From contig NC_135549.1 of the NCBI RefSeq assembly GCF_964340395.1, positions 21,168,342 through 21,232,341 on the forward strand: DNA of 64,000 nt. The letters are read 5' to 3'. Shown in pieces: positions 22,801-33,744 of this stretch (positions are counted from its first letter, which is position 1; the number at the start of each line of letters is the position of its first letter). Origin of the DNA: Glandiceps talaboti. Taxonomy: Eukaryota > Hemichordata > Enteropneusta > Spengelidae. Position numbers and translations under genes: made by a program. The notes beneath the pieces are model-generated. The model did not search any database. It had not been told where the DNA came from and saw only the letters and a program-made list of their open reading frames with translations.

Positions 22801-25800
22801 CTGTCAACTCACAACGTTAAATGTTCAATATATGGCACGCACACCACATACATCAGGTATAGCTATATTGTTATTGTTGTACTAAATTACCTCATGGCTT
22901 TGAACAATTCTATGTTTTCCATATAATTATATATACATGTATGTTTTTACTTACATTTCAAAACTAAACTGATGATTTTCTAAATATCACAAAGTAAAAA
23001 ACTAGATCAAAGTTGGAAAAAAAACTACCATTATAGACAACCAGATGGGTACAATATACATAAAAAGAATCACATGATTTGTTCAATCGCCTCAAATTTG
23101 TTCACAGACTTTCTTCTCAAATCTTTCATAGAATTTAACTATATACATTGTATGTACTTGCACCATGATGGCAAGTGTTTTGTACACAACTGGGTTTAAT
23201 AGCATATTTACCTCTTTGATGTAAAAGACCAAGGGTTCAACCCTATGGCACATTCTCACATTAGTGTTATCTTATCAGTGGATCTATACATATTTCATAT
23301 CAATTATTCTTTTGTTCCAGACTTTTTCAAGAACTCTGCCAGAAATTTTTTTTTACAACTAAATTATAATCCTAATCTGAACTGGGCCTTTCAGGAAAGT
23401 CACTCATTTTCCTCTAAAAACGTTGTTTTTCTTTCTTTTTTTTTACAACTGGAAGTCTTGTCGGTGGCCAAGTTGTTAAACCACTTGCCTCTTACGTGTA
23501 CCACTGCAGTCAGAGTTCAAAACTATTCAGGGTTTGATTAAATTTACCACTCTGTAAGTAAGAAGAGTGTCGTTCTGCAGTTTGACTCTACCGAACAACA
23601 CAGGTTTTTCCCCCGGGTACTCCGGTTTCCTCCTGCACTAACACAGAACCCTCATCCTGTTATTAGGCAATGCCTGTTGGATGGTATATAAATAAAAAAA
23701 AAATAAAAAATAAATACATAAATAAAAATAAAAACACATCCCATGAGAGTTCACAAAGTTACAACTCACCTTTCTAAAAACTGATACCAGTCATGAAACA
23801 ACAAATACTCAATCCCACTGAAATTCCTTGAAGTCATGTTCAAGCTAAAATTTATAAATAAGATTTCCTTTTTGTCCACTTTTGTAGGTCCTCGGAAAAC
23901 AACAGCTTTCCGATTCCTCTCCGGGAAGTATGGATTTGGGTAACTGACGTTAACATATGTACAATTTTTGTGATTAGGATCCAATGTGGGTGGATCCACA
24001 ATGTCATTGTAATAATGTCCACAACTCAAGAAGACTGCATTGATATCTGATGAAAAAATGACAATACCTACAAAAAAAAAAAAAAAAAAGATTTAAATTC
24101 AGCTACGGGAATTAACAACATTGTGTTAATTTTAAAGTGCACACTACATAACTTAAAGGGGAAGGCAATCTTTTCAATTCAGCGTGTTTAATAAAAACTT
24201 AGATGTCAAACCAGATCAAATGCATTGGTTTCATTCACTTCCACTTATAGAATCAGTACAGAGCTGGCATTCATCAGAACTAACATGTACAGGCCTTACT
24301 TGGCAACTTTCGTTACTTGTAAATTGTATCGTGGACTGTTTCTGCTGTTATTGTAACTGTAGAACAATACAAGATATTTACAGAAGTTGCCTACCAAGGC
24401 CTGTACTTCACTTTTATGAAGGTATCTATTCCTTTTAATGGTGGCTTATGATTACTTTTGTTTCAATTTGAAACAATTTATATTTTAATATACATGTGTA
24501 TTTTTTTGCATTTTAATATACATGTGTACGTTTTTGCATTTTAGTACATGTGTACGTTTTTTGCAACTACTGCAACATATTGAAACATCTCTATCAACTG
24601 TTACAGCCCTAAATTCATATAAATGATAATAAATATGATATACTGATCATTTCATGACATAATTATCTGAGTACCAATTAATATGAAAAATACCACAATT
24701 ATGGTTGCAACCCTGTTTTTTGAGTATAATAAGACATAACATACAATCCAATGACATATCAAACAATGTCGACGAATCCAAACTTCATTGCTACCAGTTG
24801 GCAATCAACTGTTCTAACAATGCTAGAAGGCAATTGTAACGTCATAGAAGGCATGCATCGACAGTTATATTACACTAGAATAGTTTAATCAAGGTTTCAT
24901 GCAAGTACTTTCACTTGAGTAAAAGCTTGATAAACTAAGCTTGTGCCACTTTTAAAAATCCAGAAATGTCTACATACAGAATATGAATATATTCCAAGTG
25001 GCCAGAGTACCATATGCACATACAAACACTTGAAACAGGTAACTTGTTTAAGTTCATTTTTGTGCCAAGATCAATTCAACTCATTGATAACATGTAATCA
25101 CTGCTAAAGGAATTGATTTGTATGTCTTGTAATCTTTACTTTTTATAGATTTATTATTTGAATAAATGTAATCTATGTGGCAACGTAGTTCCTGTCAATG
25201 CAAAAGGAAATTTTGTGTTTTTCATGATGAATATCATAATGAATAAAGTAATCATTATTGTAATGAAACTGACCTGGTGCAGGGTAGGTGTCCATTTCTC
25301 TGTATGCCATTGATGTGACTGGGTTTCTTACTGATGTCATGTAATCATTAATAGCATTATAGGCTACTATACCGGCTACAGCAAACAACGTTAGGTATAG
25401 TATTGCTAGGAACCCCTTTGTCACATTATGGAGAAGGTGTTTGGTGGAATTACTTGGACCACACTGGGGTGTTACTGACTCTACAGAATGGTTCACTAAG
25501 TGAGCATCATCTTTGGTTGTCATGGCATCATAGTTGTCATAGTAACTGTTAACATTGTTTGATTTCTCTTCATTTGCCATTCCTTGCATCTGAATATGGA
25601 TGATAAAACCCCAGCAGGATTATTAATAAGTTTGGATATTTCATATTTCCTTGTATTATTTCCCTACAGTCTATTTTAATTAAACTTTTGGCCCCCTATG
25701 ACCTTACTATACATTGACCCAGCAATGAATGACAGTATTTGACTAAATCTACAGAGCAGTCCATTAAATATGTAAATTCTTAGTTTTAATTTTGATATCG

Positions 25801-28734
25801 GTAACAACACATTTATGGGTGAGATCAAAGGTTCAATGTAGAATTCTTTTAATTAGGCCTCAGGACCCCCCCCCCCCCCCCTTCAGTCAGACTAAAATTG
25901 GCCGAAATTGAAAATTGTTTCAGACTGTAGTGTACAATCAGTTTCAAATCAGTTCATAGTGCTATGAATACATAGACAGTATGTAGTGCGAAAAAATTAC
26001 TTTATTCATCCATTTCTCAATTTGACGACATTTTTTTAGAAATGTTTGCACTTAGGGGTACAAAACAAACACATATGATTAAAAGTAAAATTATTTGTGT
26101 AGGATGAGAACTAAAATGGCTCAAATCCCCCACCCCCAATGTAAAAGAATTTAGTTGTTTTTTAATCCTACATTGAACAATTGATCACATCCCTTACCAT
26201 ACTAATAACTAAACCTAGTCACTCTTCACCTCTTTACTCTCGTAAAAGTTGTATTTTGATACATGTTATGTATGCCTGTGGGTTACATGTACATCATAAC
26301 ATGTACAATCAAAAGGGTATTACTGTGACTAGAACTTCTTACTACAAAAATAGAGTATAAACAAAGACTCAATCCTGTAGTAATCATGTACTCTACCATG
26401 AAACCTTGAATGGAGAGCGAAGTCTACGTTGTATGTTATGAAACTCACAGGAAATCAAATCTGTTTGGTAGGATTAAAATTAGATATGAAAAAAAACCAG
26501 TTGTCTGGCAGAGATAAAAGAAAACAAAAAGTTGGTAGAGAACAACAGAATGATTTTATGTAATACTTATGGTTTCACCGATAAGAATTACACATAGATT
26601 TTGGAGTAATATAATACTGTCAGTATAATTACTCCAAGCTGAGAATGTGGTAATGTAGCCTAGAAGCTATCCATGGTTTCAAATATCACAAGCATTCTTA
26701 TGAGGAGATTCAAAGCCGAGGATAGCTTCTACACTAGTGGGATTAGTCTAGTGCCATCTTTCATTGAATGTTGTGATCTCTCTTTAGAGATGACTGGATA
26801 CCACCAGGGGTGAACAATCATTTTGTGAACTGGTGGTCCCCGGACCAGTGCCTTAAAAAATCCAATGGTCCTGCTGAAAGAATTAGTGGTCCAAGGTCCT
26901 GCTAATGTGAAACATTAAATCTTACCTATGAATCTGTATATTCAGACGACTTTTTAACATAGTTATTAACAGTAAGGTACTGGTCCAACAGACCAGACTA
27001 GGTAAATTTGTGTGGTCCGCCCAAACAATCGCTAGGTCTGGGTCCCGCACCCAGGACCGGTGGATTTGTTCACCCCTGACCACTTAGGCATCCACACAAA
27101 GTGGGATTGACTCCCTAGCCTGGTATATAATCACTGATAGCCTGTAGGTGCATGTACAAGGTAGTAACTGGTATATTATGTATATACATTGATTGGCCTT
27201 ATTATTACATAATAAGATGGCCTTCTTTGGGGGTCATGCAACTGTCAGAAGGATAATTGGTCTATTCAAAATCCTGGCTGGATTGTAGAAATTTTCAATT
27301 CATTCAAATTGAATTACGTTCAATTACAATGTACTCTGGTTTTGGTTTATAACCTTCAACATTTCCTATACTAACTAAGCATGTTTTTTAAACATCAGTG
27401 ATTTGCAAATTACCAGAACGTGAATTTTTTTCAACAGCAACTTCCAAAATCGACAAAAAGAATTTCAGATCAGTAAACATTTCCTTAATACAAATTACAA
27501 TTTACATAGTGGTTGGACTTTTCAAACTTCCAAAAAGTTATAATAAATGAATTTGGTAAACAAATTAAGCAAACAATACCAAAACACTGTTCATACATTT
27601 TTGAACAAATGAAAGATATTTACAACTTTTTAAAAGCAGCTTGAAGTTTTAATATTTTTACTTTTTCTCTGATAAAATATATACCTCTCAGGGCTTGAAA
27701 TTAACCTTTTTTTCTGTGTTAGTAAGTCCCAGTGGGTTACCAATTTCAGAAACTCATAGTCCAAGGATGGTGACCAGTAGTTCCTATTGGAAATATGTTT
27801 GTTATTGAAATATTTTCAAATCTGTAAATCTTCAAGTTCCATCCATAAATCATTGCATGATCAGTGGTAGTCTGAGTCGGCTACCGGCTGCAAATTATAG
27901 TAGCCCCATGACAAGAATTGGTAGTCTGTGGACATGGGACTACTGTTAATTTCGAGCCCTGCCTCTTCTTTGTCTATAAACTAAAATTTCTTTTAATAAA
28001 AAAAAAAAACCCTGATTGATCCCTGTGAACAGTACAACTATTTATGGTATGGTACTACCCATGACATGTAAATAGTCAATAAATAATAAATAAATAAATC
28101 AACAAATTGCTTCTGGTTAAAAAAAAAAAGTTATACATTCTCATAATCTTTCATAAACTCTTGGATTTGTTTACATTTTCCAGAATACCTTAATTTTAAT
28201 TTCTCAATTTTATGAACATTCTATCAATTTGAGGGAAGATTCCATAAAATCCTACAACAACAGAAAAAAAAGTAGACACTTGAGAAAATGACAATGTGTA
28301 CATTTTGTATTTGTATTTGACACTTTCTGCTGAAATTTGCTTTGTATATTAAATGAAAGGGAAGATTTAATTTGCATAATTAGACAATATCTTGTCTTTG
28401 AATTCTTCAAGGTTGACGCTCATTTACATAAAAGCACTGTGTCAAAAGTAACAAAAACTAATGAATTTCTTTTGTTGGATTTTATCGCTTTCTCCAAGTT
28501 CAACTTTTCCTAACTATGAAGCATTCACCAAAAAGACTGAATGTCTTACTTAGACTAAAGCAGGCATGATGAGACATCTCTTTCTGGTCTACCTGAGTTT
28601 ATGACAAACTTTTCGACCACGGTGGGCGTTAACTACATATTATTATTAAACTCACTTAAAATTAAATTACCATAAGCAAATCTTACCTCCCCCGTGGAGC
28701 TTGCGTTTGGCGGCAAGCGCTCATCACTCGCCAT
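19868..28734 (-). CDS. PACC1: Proton-activated chloride channel PACC1/TMEM206 (354 aa, 5 exons)
   Basis: Minus-strand exons: 28734-28687, 25589-25274, 24067-23770, 21122-20978 and 20125-19868, with consistent phases 0, 1, 2, 0. Family knowledge: PACC1 forms trimeric acid-gated anion channels in plasma membrane and endosomes. Seen here: a cytosolic N-terminus; TM1 at about residues 75-97 (GFLAILYLTLFAVAGIVAYN); the junction 'VTSMAYREMDTYPAPG', matching the vertebrate VMSVSYKEVDRYDAPG; an extracellular domain with NCT, NVS, NFS and NMT glycosylation sequons, 'YLLFHDWYQFLE' and 'WTFSGGMLTWIK'; 'ELFFVMYEW'; and TM2 at about 312-330 with LFKAGEF. That Lys (residue 327) corresponds to the pore lysine implicated in anion selectivity (K319 in human). 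The length equals that of the vertebrate protein (about 350). The first intron is about 3.1 kb and full of transposons. The start, MASDERLPPN, lies 257 bp from the SELENOK start on the opposite strand. Confidence 0.96.
21405..21545. repeat. Hairpin element with 'TGCAGTGTTTTCTGC' arms
   Basis: 'GTATTTGCATGAGTGCTTGC' plus AGTGTTTTCTGC is mirrored by GCAGAAAACACTGCAAGCACGAGTGCAAATAC about 40 bp later. Related sequence lies at about 53224-53360 (folded) and 53768-53830 (single arm). It lies in the PACC1 third intron. Confidence 0.75.
21925..22620 (+). repeat. Two copies of a tRNA-like short repeat
   Basis: Copies at about 21940-22050 and 22475-22600 share 'TTGGCA(A/G)AG' ... 'ATCCATATGGCTTCATTGG' (or 'ATCCCTATGGCTCATCTGA') ... 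'CCTGGGATTGAAACC' (or 'CCTGAGATTGAATCCC') and 'TTGGCCT'. The spacing resembles A- and B-box promoters of tRNA-derived SINEs. A third copy lies at about 26495-26600. Confidence 0.45.
23455..23745 (+). mobile_element. tRNA-derived SINE
   Basis: The A-box-like 'GGTGGCCAAGTTGTTAAAC' at 23463 and B-box-like 'AGAGTTCAAAAC' about 50 bp later mark a tRNA-type head. A central conserved stretch, 'CCCCCGGGTACTCCGGTTTC', follows, and the element ends in an ATAA-rich tail (23688-23735). It lies in PACC1 intron 3, on the strand opposite the gene. Confidence 0.75.
25897..26205 (+). repeat. Dispersed ~310-bp repeat ('TTGGCCGAAATTGAAAA' family), copy 1
   Basis: It starts 'TTGGCCGAAATTGAAAATTG', includes 'AGTGCTATGAATACA' and 'CTCAATTTGACGACATTT', and ends 'CCTACATTGAACAATTGATC'. 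A second copy lies at 40401-40716. It is preceded by a poly-C run (25867-25880). Confidence 0.8.
26805..27078. mobile_element. Miniature transposon with CAGGGGTGAACAA inverted ends
   Basis: The element begins CAGGGGTGAACAA and ends TTGTTCACCCCTG. Both sides are flanked by ACCAC (26800-26804 and 27079-27083), a likely target duplication. The interior repeats 'GGTCC' phrases. No coding sequence. It lies in PACC1 intron 1. Confidence 0.85.
27689..27961. mobile_element. Miniature transposon with CAGGGCT(T/C)GAAATTAAC inverted ends
   Basis: It begins CAGGGCTTGAAATTAAC and ends GTTAATTTCGAGCCCTG. CCTCT flanks both ends (27684-27688 and 27962-27966). The interior has 'GTAGTC' repeats in both orientations. 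It lies in PACC1 intron 1. Confidence 0.87.
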
Positions 28735-28991
28735 CTTATTCTTATATATTCACAACACCATCGATCACACTACCTTGCCATTTCTGTCAAATATGCGACG
28801 TTTACAGGTTGTCAAAGTCAGGACTAGCACTTGTGTTTACGTAGCATGGATCGAAATCTGTTGTGACTCACTCACCGCGCAGTCGACGTCAAGTACCAAA
28901 TGAAATTGACCTTTGACATGAACAATAAGTAGTCACTTCCGTGTTATTCGCACTGCATTGTGGTTGTGATACGTAAGCATTAGAACAGAAA
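28735..28991. promoter_or_regulatory. Head-to-head promoter of PACC1 and SELENOK
   Basis: 257 bp separate the two start codons. The interval is GC-richer than its surroundings, with CpGs (for example CACCGCGCAGTCGACGTC) and an ETS-like CACTTCCG at about 28934. No TATA box is evident. Untranslated exons could alter the true promoter limits. Confidence 0.6.
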
Positions 28992-31900
28992 ATGGTGTAC
29001 ATTTCGGAAAGTAAGTACCAACCACAGTCTTGTCTTGCTCTCACGTTTATTGCTTGTCTTCTTCAGAACGAAAGCTGAAAACGTTGTCATAACCTATTGA
29101 AAACTGTATCCATACATTAAGGGCTGTTGAAAAGATGTGATCGTACTCTATGTGGCACACGGTTTGGTAGGATAAATTATCATGACTCGCTCCTTTTGAT
29201 GTTTCGAATTTTGTTGATAACTCTTCCGGGTTACGGCATCGCAATATTTTAGGTCATTGGCCCCCAAAAAAGCAGTGAAGTGAGCCTAGGTTTTGCTTTA
29301 TGCATATTCACTGCCTATTGGTATGTAATGAATGTAACGTCATATACTGGCTTCTATGTTATTCGACAGTACATGATTGTTCTTGTAGATTGTAACGTTA
29401 CGTCGCGTCGTACGTCGTCGTTAGAACTGCAACTGTACACAGGCAGTTGCTCGCTATTATTCGGCCTGACGCATGTGACGGCCTCACTGTCGCAGTTCTC
29501 CATTGTCGTACTCTATGAACTAGCAACTTCACGAGCGACTGCGGAACCGTACATGCGTGTATCCATTGTACAATGGAACTTTGAACCATACATGTAGACC
29601 CAGGGTCTGAAAACAAATTTTGAATGGAAGTTAAATTTCTGTATCTGTAAGAAATAGAACTTCATCACTTCTATGTGGAATGATAATGTGCGGTGCAGTT
29701 TGTTACTACAGTGCGTAAAAAATAAAATCAAAAGTGTTTATATATATATTTTCATTTTTTTGGAGATTTCTTTAGTCAAGACCTGTAAATGTAATAGACC
29801 ATGATTTCTTAAAACTGGCAAATTACTATCATGAATGTTAACTAGAGAATTTGGTCTTGAGCCACTTCAGTAAATATTCATGGTTAGTACTCAGTACTAC
29901 TACTAGTATGGAGCCAGTGTGCCCACTAATGATAGCCAAATTTTGTTGTTGTGAGTCAAAATGAGAGAAAAAAATTGTGATTTCTCGTAAGTGATAGGGG
30001 AATACCAAATTTTGGTGTGTCACTAGGAATTGTGTGCATCAGTGGTGCGTCAAATTGGCTTAGAGGGCACACTGTATGGAGTTATAGCATTAGTACCTAT
30101 ATCTCCATCATGTCCATGCTATTGTTATCAGTTACTTAGAGTGGACTTGAGTTCATATTATCACATTACTGTATAATCTGGAGTCACTGCTCATTTATTT
30201 TTTAACTTATTGTGATCACCTTTATTCCTCCAGGTCAAGTGTTGGAGTCGAGGTCGCCATGGCGACTGTCTGCAATCCCTGATCTTTTCTGGGGTATTTT
30301 AGACTTTATTGTTCTCTTGTGAGTATAAATAATGATTGTTTTAATTAATGGTCTTCTTTTTTTTCTGTATATGATAAAAAATATCAAAGAACATGATAGC
30401 TGGCTTTTAATATAAAAGAAACAGTCTATTTGTATTATATTTAGATGAGTCACATAGATATATGCATACAAACAACAGTGTTTTATTTAAGGGCGGTAAG
30501 TAGGTAAAATCTACCGGGGTTCCCACATCATTTTACCGGGGTTCCCCACCTAAACTATGATACATTGCATGGGAAGCACTACCAGTTTTACCTCTTTCCC
30601 CCTTTCTGTTACCGGGGTTCCCAAACCTTAGCAAAAACACTGAAACAAGTTAAAAAAAGAGAGAGTAAAAACCATCCATAATTTTATAGTTTTATGTAAT
30701 GTAATTCCCCCCCCCCCAACAAAAAAACCAACAACCTTTTAAACCGTTCTTTTCTTTTCTTCTACAGCTTCCACACAATGGTGTCAGTAAGTACTAGCAT
30801 TTATATTCAAACAAATCACAACACATGATAGACTTACATGTATGGTTTCCATCACAACTATTTCAACATAAATTCACTCAGTTGACATTGCAACATAGAA
30901 CAATAACAGTACTTGTAATTGTTAATTGTAGTGATGGGGGATAAAGAATTTTTGATGATCATTCCCATTCGTGAAAGGCAATAGAGACATTTTCAGAAGC
31001 TATATCGGTTCTGGAGAGTCATTTCATGATTTTACATCACCTACAATTATTTGCAGTTTCTGAGAAACATCAAGTTTGTCTTGCGCCTTTATAGGGTATC
31101 TTTGCTGTTGGCAATTGCATCATGGGAGTCAGTAGAAAGTATATCCATGACTCCTAAGAGCTTTTAATAATTATACTGAACGGTCATTAGTTAGTCCCCG
31201 CGGACGAAGTCCGGAACGGGGACTTATGGATTGGGTTCCGTCTGTCCGTGCGTCCGTGCGTCCGTCCGTCCGCAGCCGTTTCTTGGAGATGCCTGTACCG
31301 ATTTTTTTCAAACTTGGTACAGGGGCAACATGCTATGGCATACATATGCACGTCAATTTGTTTTATGATACGATCCAATATGGCCGCCTAGCAACCATTT
31401 TGTTTGCGAATTTTCCCTGTCTAAAGCCATAACTTAGACATGCTTGAACAGATCTCATTCAAAGTTGGTATTAGGACAGTGTTCTATGACATACATGTGC
31501 ATATCCATTTTCATTGTGATACGATCCAATATGGCTGCCTGGCAGCCATTTTGTTTGCAAATTTTCCATGTCCAAAGCCATAACTCAGACATGCTTGAAC
31601 AGATCTCATTCAAAGTTGGTATTAGGACAGTGTTCTATGACATACATGTGCATATCCATTTTCATTGTGATACGATCCAATATGGCTGCCTGGCAGCCAT
31701 TTTGTTTGCAAATTTTCCATGTCCAAAGCCATAACTCAGACATGCTTGAACAGATCTCATTCAAAGTTGGTATTAGGACAGTGTTCTATGACATACATGT
31801 GCATATCCATTTTCATTGTGATACGATCCAATATGGCTGCCTGGCAGCCAATTTGTTTGTGAATTTTCCATGTCCAAAGCCATAACTCAGACATGCTTGA

Positions 31901-33360
31901 ACAGATCTCATTCAAAGTTGGTATTAGGACAGTGTTCTATGACATACATTTGCATATCCATTTTCATATTGATATGATCCCCCATACCCGACCAATCCTT
32001 TATTGTTGTAGGCATGTTCCATGTCCGACAAGCAGACACAACATATCTAAGTCTGTTTGATTTAGGTTCACAAGTGTTGTTGCGTGATCAGAGTAGTGCT
32101 AATTCCTTAAAACCCAATCATAGCGGGGACTATGTCATTCTCAATGGCTTGTTGTCTAATTTTTTGTATCTTTCTCACGATAATGACTCGAAATATTTCA
32201 CAATTTTTGTTATCAACAGCCTGGTTTGACAAAAAAGGGAACAGGATACACGTCAGATTACAGATCAGGCAATGATAGATGGGGGTAAGTAATTTATATG
32301 TAAATGAGGCAACAGCCAATGAGTGTAAAGGACCATATGTGGCTATATTATAAACATATGTAATGGTAGGACATTGTAATTATATACCTGTGTTTCTCAA
32401 TGATTATCTAGTACAGTGTGGATAATTTATCAGAAACAAAAAAACATTCGGCACCATTTAGAATATTTTGTAGAATTTGTTTTGCTTTGTTTTTGTTTTA
32501 TTTAATGTTAAATATATATATTACTGTATATGTCCAACTTCTCCTTAGGACACAGACCCGACTAGTTTAACAAACTGTTTTTGTGGTCCAGCCAGGAGTT
32601 TAAAGTTATTTTTTTTTTACCTTTCATTGCCGGTGTATTTACATGTATTTAACTAATTCCTTTTCCTCACTTGATATGTCGACATCTAGCTAATAAATAT
32701 GTGTTACAATGTCATTAAATAAATATTTCTACTATCTGTGTCTGAAAGTGACAGTTACAATATTGAGAAAGAATTAAAAAAAAAAAAATAGTTTCGCCCA
32801 GCAGAATGACATCAGTTATTATTGCTAATTACCTTGTATATTTCATCAGTCCACCCAAGCCACCTAGGAGGAGAATGGGAGGATTTGGAGGAAGAGGAGG
32901 GGGACCTACACCTCCCCCACCTGCTGGAGGTGGATGAGGAAGGTACGAATTATCAGTTTTGAACCCATTAAAATGTAAAAATTGAGTAAATGAGATCCTG
33001 TCTAGTTCTGTATTTTTTTTCTTAATTTTAAATTTTGAAAGACAAAATGTGGAGTTTTTTTGTCATTGATAAACCAGATGAATAGTGTTAGACAGCATGC
33101 TTTAAATAGTCAACATAAGGTTATTATGACGTTTTTTTTCACTTGTGGTTTGTCTTCATTTGAGTTGTTTCTTCTTGAAAAAGAATTTGATATTGACAAC
33201 TGCACCTATCGGTACTACCACTTGATGTAAATGTACAATGTAGATATAAAATCATTGTTAGCTAGTTTGATAATGTCTGAATAGCAGGCTACCTGCAACT
33301 GTACACAATGTTGTCATATTTTAATGCAAGTACTCTATTTGTGTATTGTATTACAGGTAA
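28992..33360 (+). CDS. SELENOK: Selenoprotein K (94 aa, UGA read as selenocysteine)
   Basis: Exons 28992-29010, 30234-30318, 30768-30786, 32220-32284, 32850-32942 and 33357-33360 give a 94-codon frame if TGA at 32935-32937 is selenocysteine (residue 92). SELENOK is an ER membrane protein of the ER-stress/calcium-flux and protein palmitoylation machinery (partner DHHC6). Seen: MVYISE start, then QVLESRSPWRLSAIPDLFWG, one transmembrane segment at about 20-42, and a Gly/Pro/Arg-rich cytosolic tail with PPKPPRRRMGG. It ends GGG-Sec-Gly-Arg, as in the human protein, where Sec is also residue 92 of 94. Exon 3 is only 19 bases and the last exon carries one coding base plus the stop. A candidate SECIS lies in the 3' region. 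A pseudogene reading is unlikely, because everything before and after the UGA is conserved. Confidence 0.97.
29917..30072. mobile_element. GTGTGCCCTCTAA-family miniature element, copy 2
   Basis: It starts GTGTGCCCACTAATGATAGCC and ends GGCTTAGAGGGCACAC, so the ends are inverted. It lies in SELENOK intron 1. Confidence 0.8.
30476..30642. mobile_element. Miniature element with CAGTGTTTT ends and 'ACCGGGGTTCCC' interior
   Basis: The ends are inverted (CAGTGTTTTATTTAAGG and CCTTAGCAAAAACACTG). AAACAA occurs on both flanks, a possible target duplication. 'TACCGGGGTTCCC' occurs three times inside. A related copy in reverse orientation lies at 59911-60083. It lies in SELENOK intron 2. Confidence 0.8.
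30947..31165 (+). repeat. Dispersed ~220-bp repeat family, copy b
   Basis: It contains 'TTCTGGAGAGTCATTTCATG', 'CACCTACAATTATTTGCAG', 'GAGAAACATCAAGTT' and 'TGCATCATGGGAGTCAG'. It lies in SELENOK intron 3, just before the next element. Confidence 0.75.
31194..31980 (+). mobile_element. Element with GTCCCCG hairpin, GTCC microsatellite and four ~150-bp tandem units
   Basis: It opens with the hairpin GTCCCCG-CGGAC-gaa-GTCCG-gaa-CGGGGAC (31194-31223), then a short GTCC/GTCCGTGC run, then units starting 'AAAGCCATAACT(T/C)AGACATG' at 31423, 31574, 31724 and 31876. The middle copies are nearly identical. The units translate in one frame ('FKVGIRTVFYDIHVHIHFHC'), but the frame ends at the unit edges and shows no domain. 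It lies in SELENOK intron 3. Confidence 0.8.
32935..32937 (+). other. SELENOK: Selenocysteine UGA codon of SELENOK
   Basis: This in-frame TGA is followed by GGA AG|G TAA across the last intron, giving the family's terminal Sec-Gly-Arg. Confidence 0.93.
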
Positions 33361-33559
33361 ACGCCTGCTGATGACAGCAGGCATGAGAGTCTAGCCACTG
33401 AGCTACAAGGATGATTTTAAAACTGCCATAGAATCAAAACATCAATGATAGAAGTAAACGGAATGTCATCACCAATAGTGCAATGAAACGAAAGTTGAAT
33501 TTTTTTGTCCCATCATCCCAGTGGCATATAGACTCTCTAACTTCCATGTTGCTGCAGTG

Positions 33560-33645
33560 TGTGTGAAACACTGACAATGATGTTCATCTGGGTAAACCAC
33601 CGTGAGTGGCACTGGATGGATTGATGTACAGCAACCAACCTATAT
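33560..33645 (+). promoter_or_regulatory. SELENOK: Candidate SECIS element, form 2
   Basis: About 220 bases after the SELENOK stop. Core ATGA at 33577-33580 and TGAT at 33622-33625 can form the non-canonical quartet. Helix 2 pairs TTCATC (33583-33588) with GATGGA (33615-33620). The unpaired AAA is at 33594-33596, 13 bases from the quartet. CCAC (33597-33600) and GTGG (33606-33609) form the apical mini-stem that typifies form 2. Confidence 0.8.
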
Positions 33646-33733
33646 TGCTGTCTCTAATCACGTTACTCTACTTTCCTATCTCTGTATAAATTCTTAATAT
33701 AAAACGGATTTAGAGTAATCTGCTAGAAACAGC

Positions 33734-33739
33734 AATAAA
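33734..33739 (+). terminator. Polyadenylation signal candidate for SELENOK
   Basis: AATAAA about 110 bases past the SECIS candidate. The convergent ACTR8 gene ends 1.8 kb further on. Confidence 0.5.
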
Positions 33740-33744
33740 AAAAT

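Noticed and set aside
29280-29597. 105-codon frame in SELENOK intron 1
   Set aside because: No family resemblance. It lies just after a promoter region in moderately GC-rich sequence, where long chance frames are expected.
31444-31885. Frames containing 'FKVGIRTVFYDIHVHIHFHC'
   Set aside because: They follow the 150-bp tandem units, with no domain, no splice context and no conservation beyond the DNA repeat.
32935-32937. Reading the SELENOK TGA as a nonsense mutation or pseudogene
   Set aside because: The family has selenocysteine at this exact place, the codons after it are conserved, and a SECIS candidate follows.
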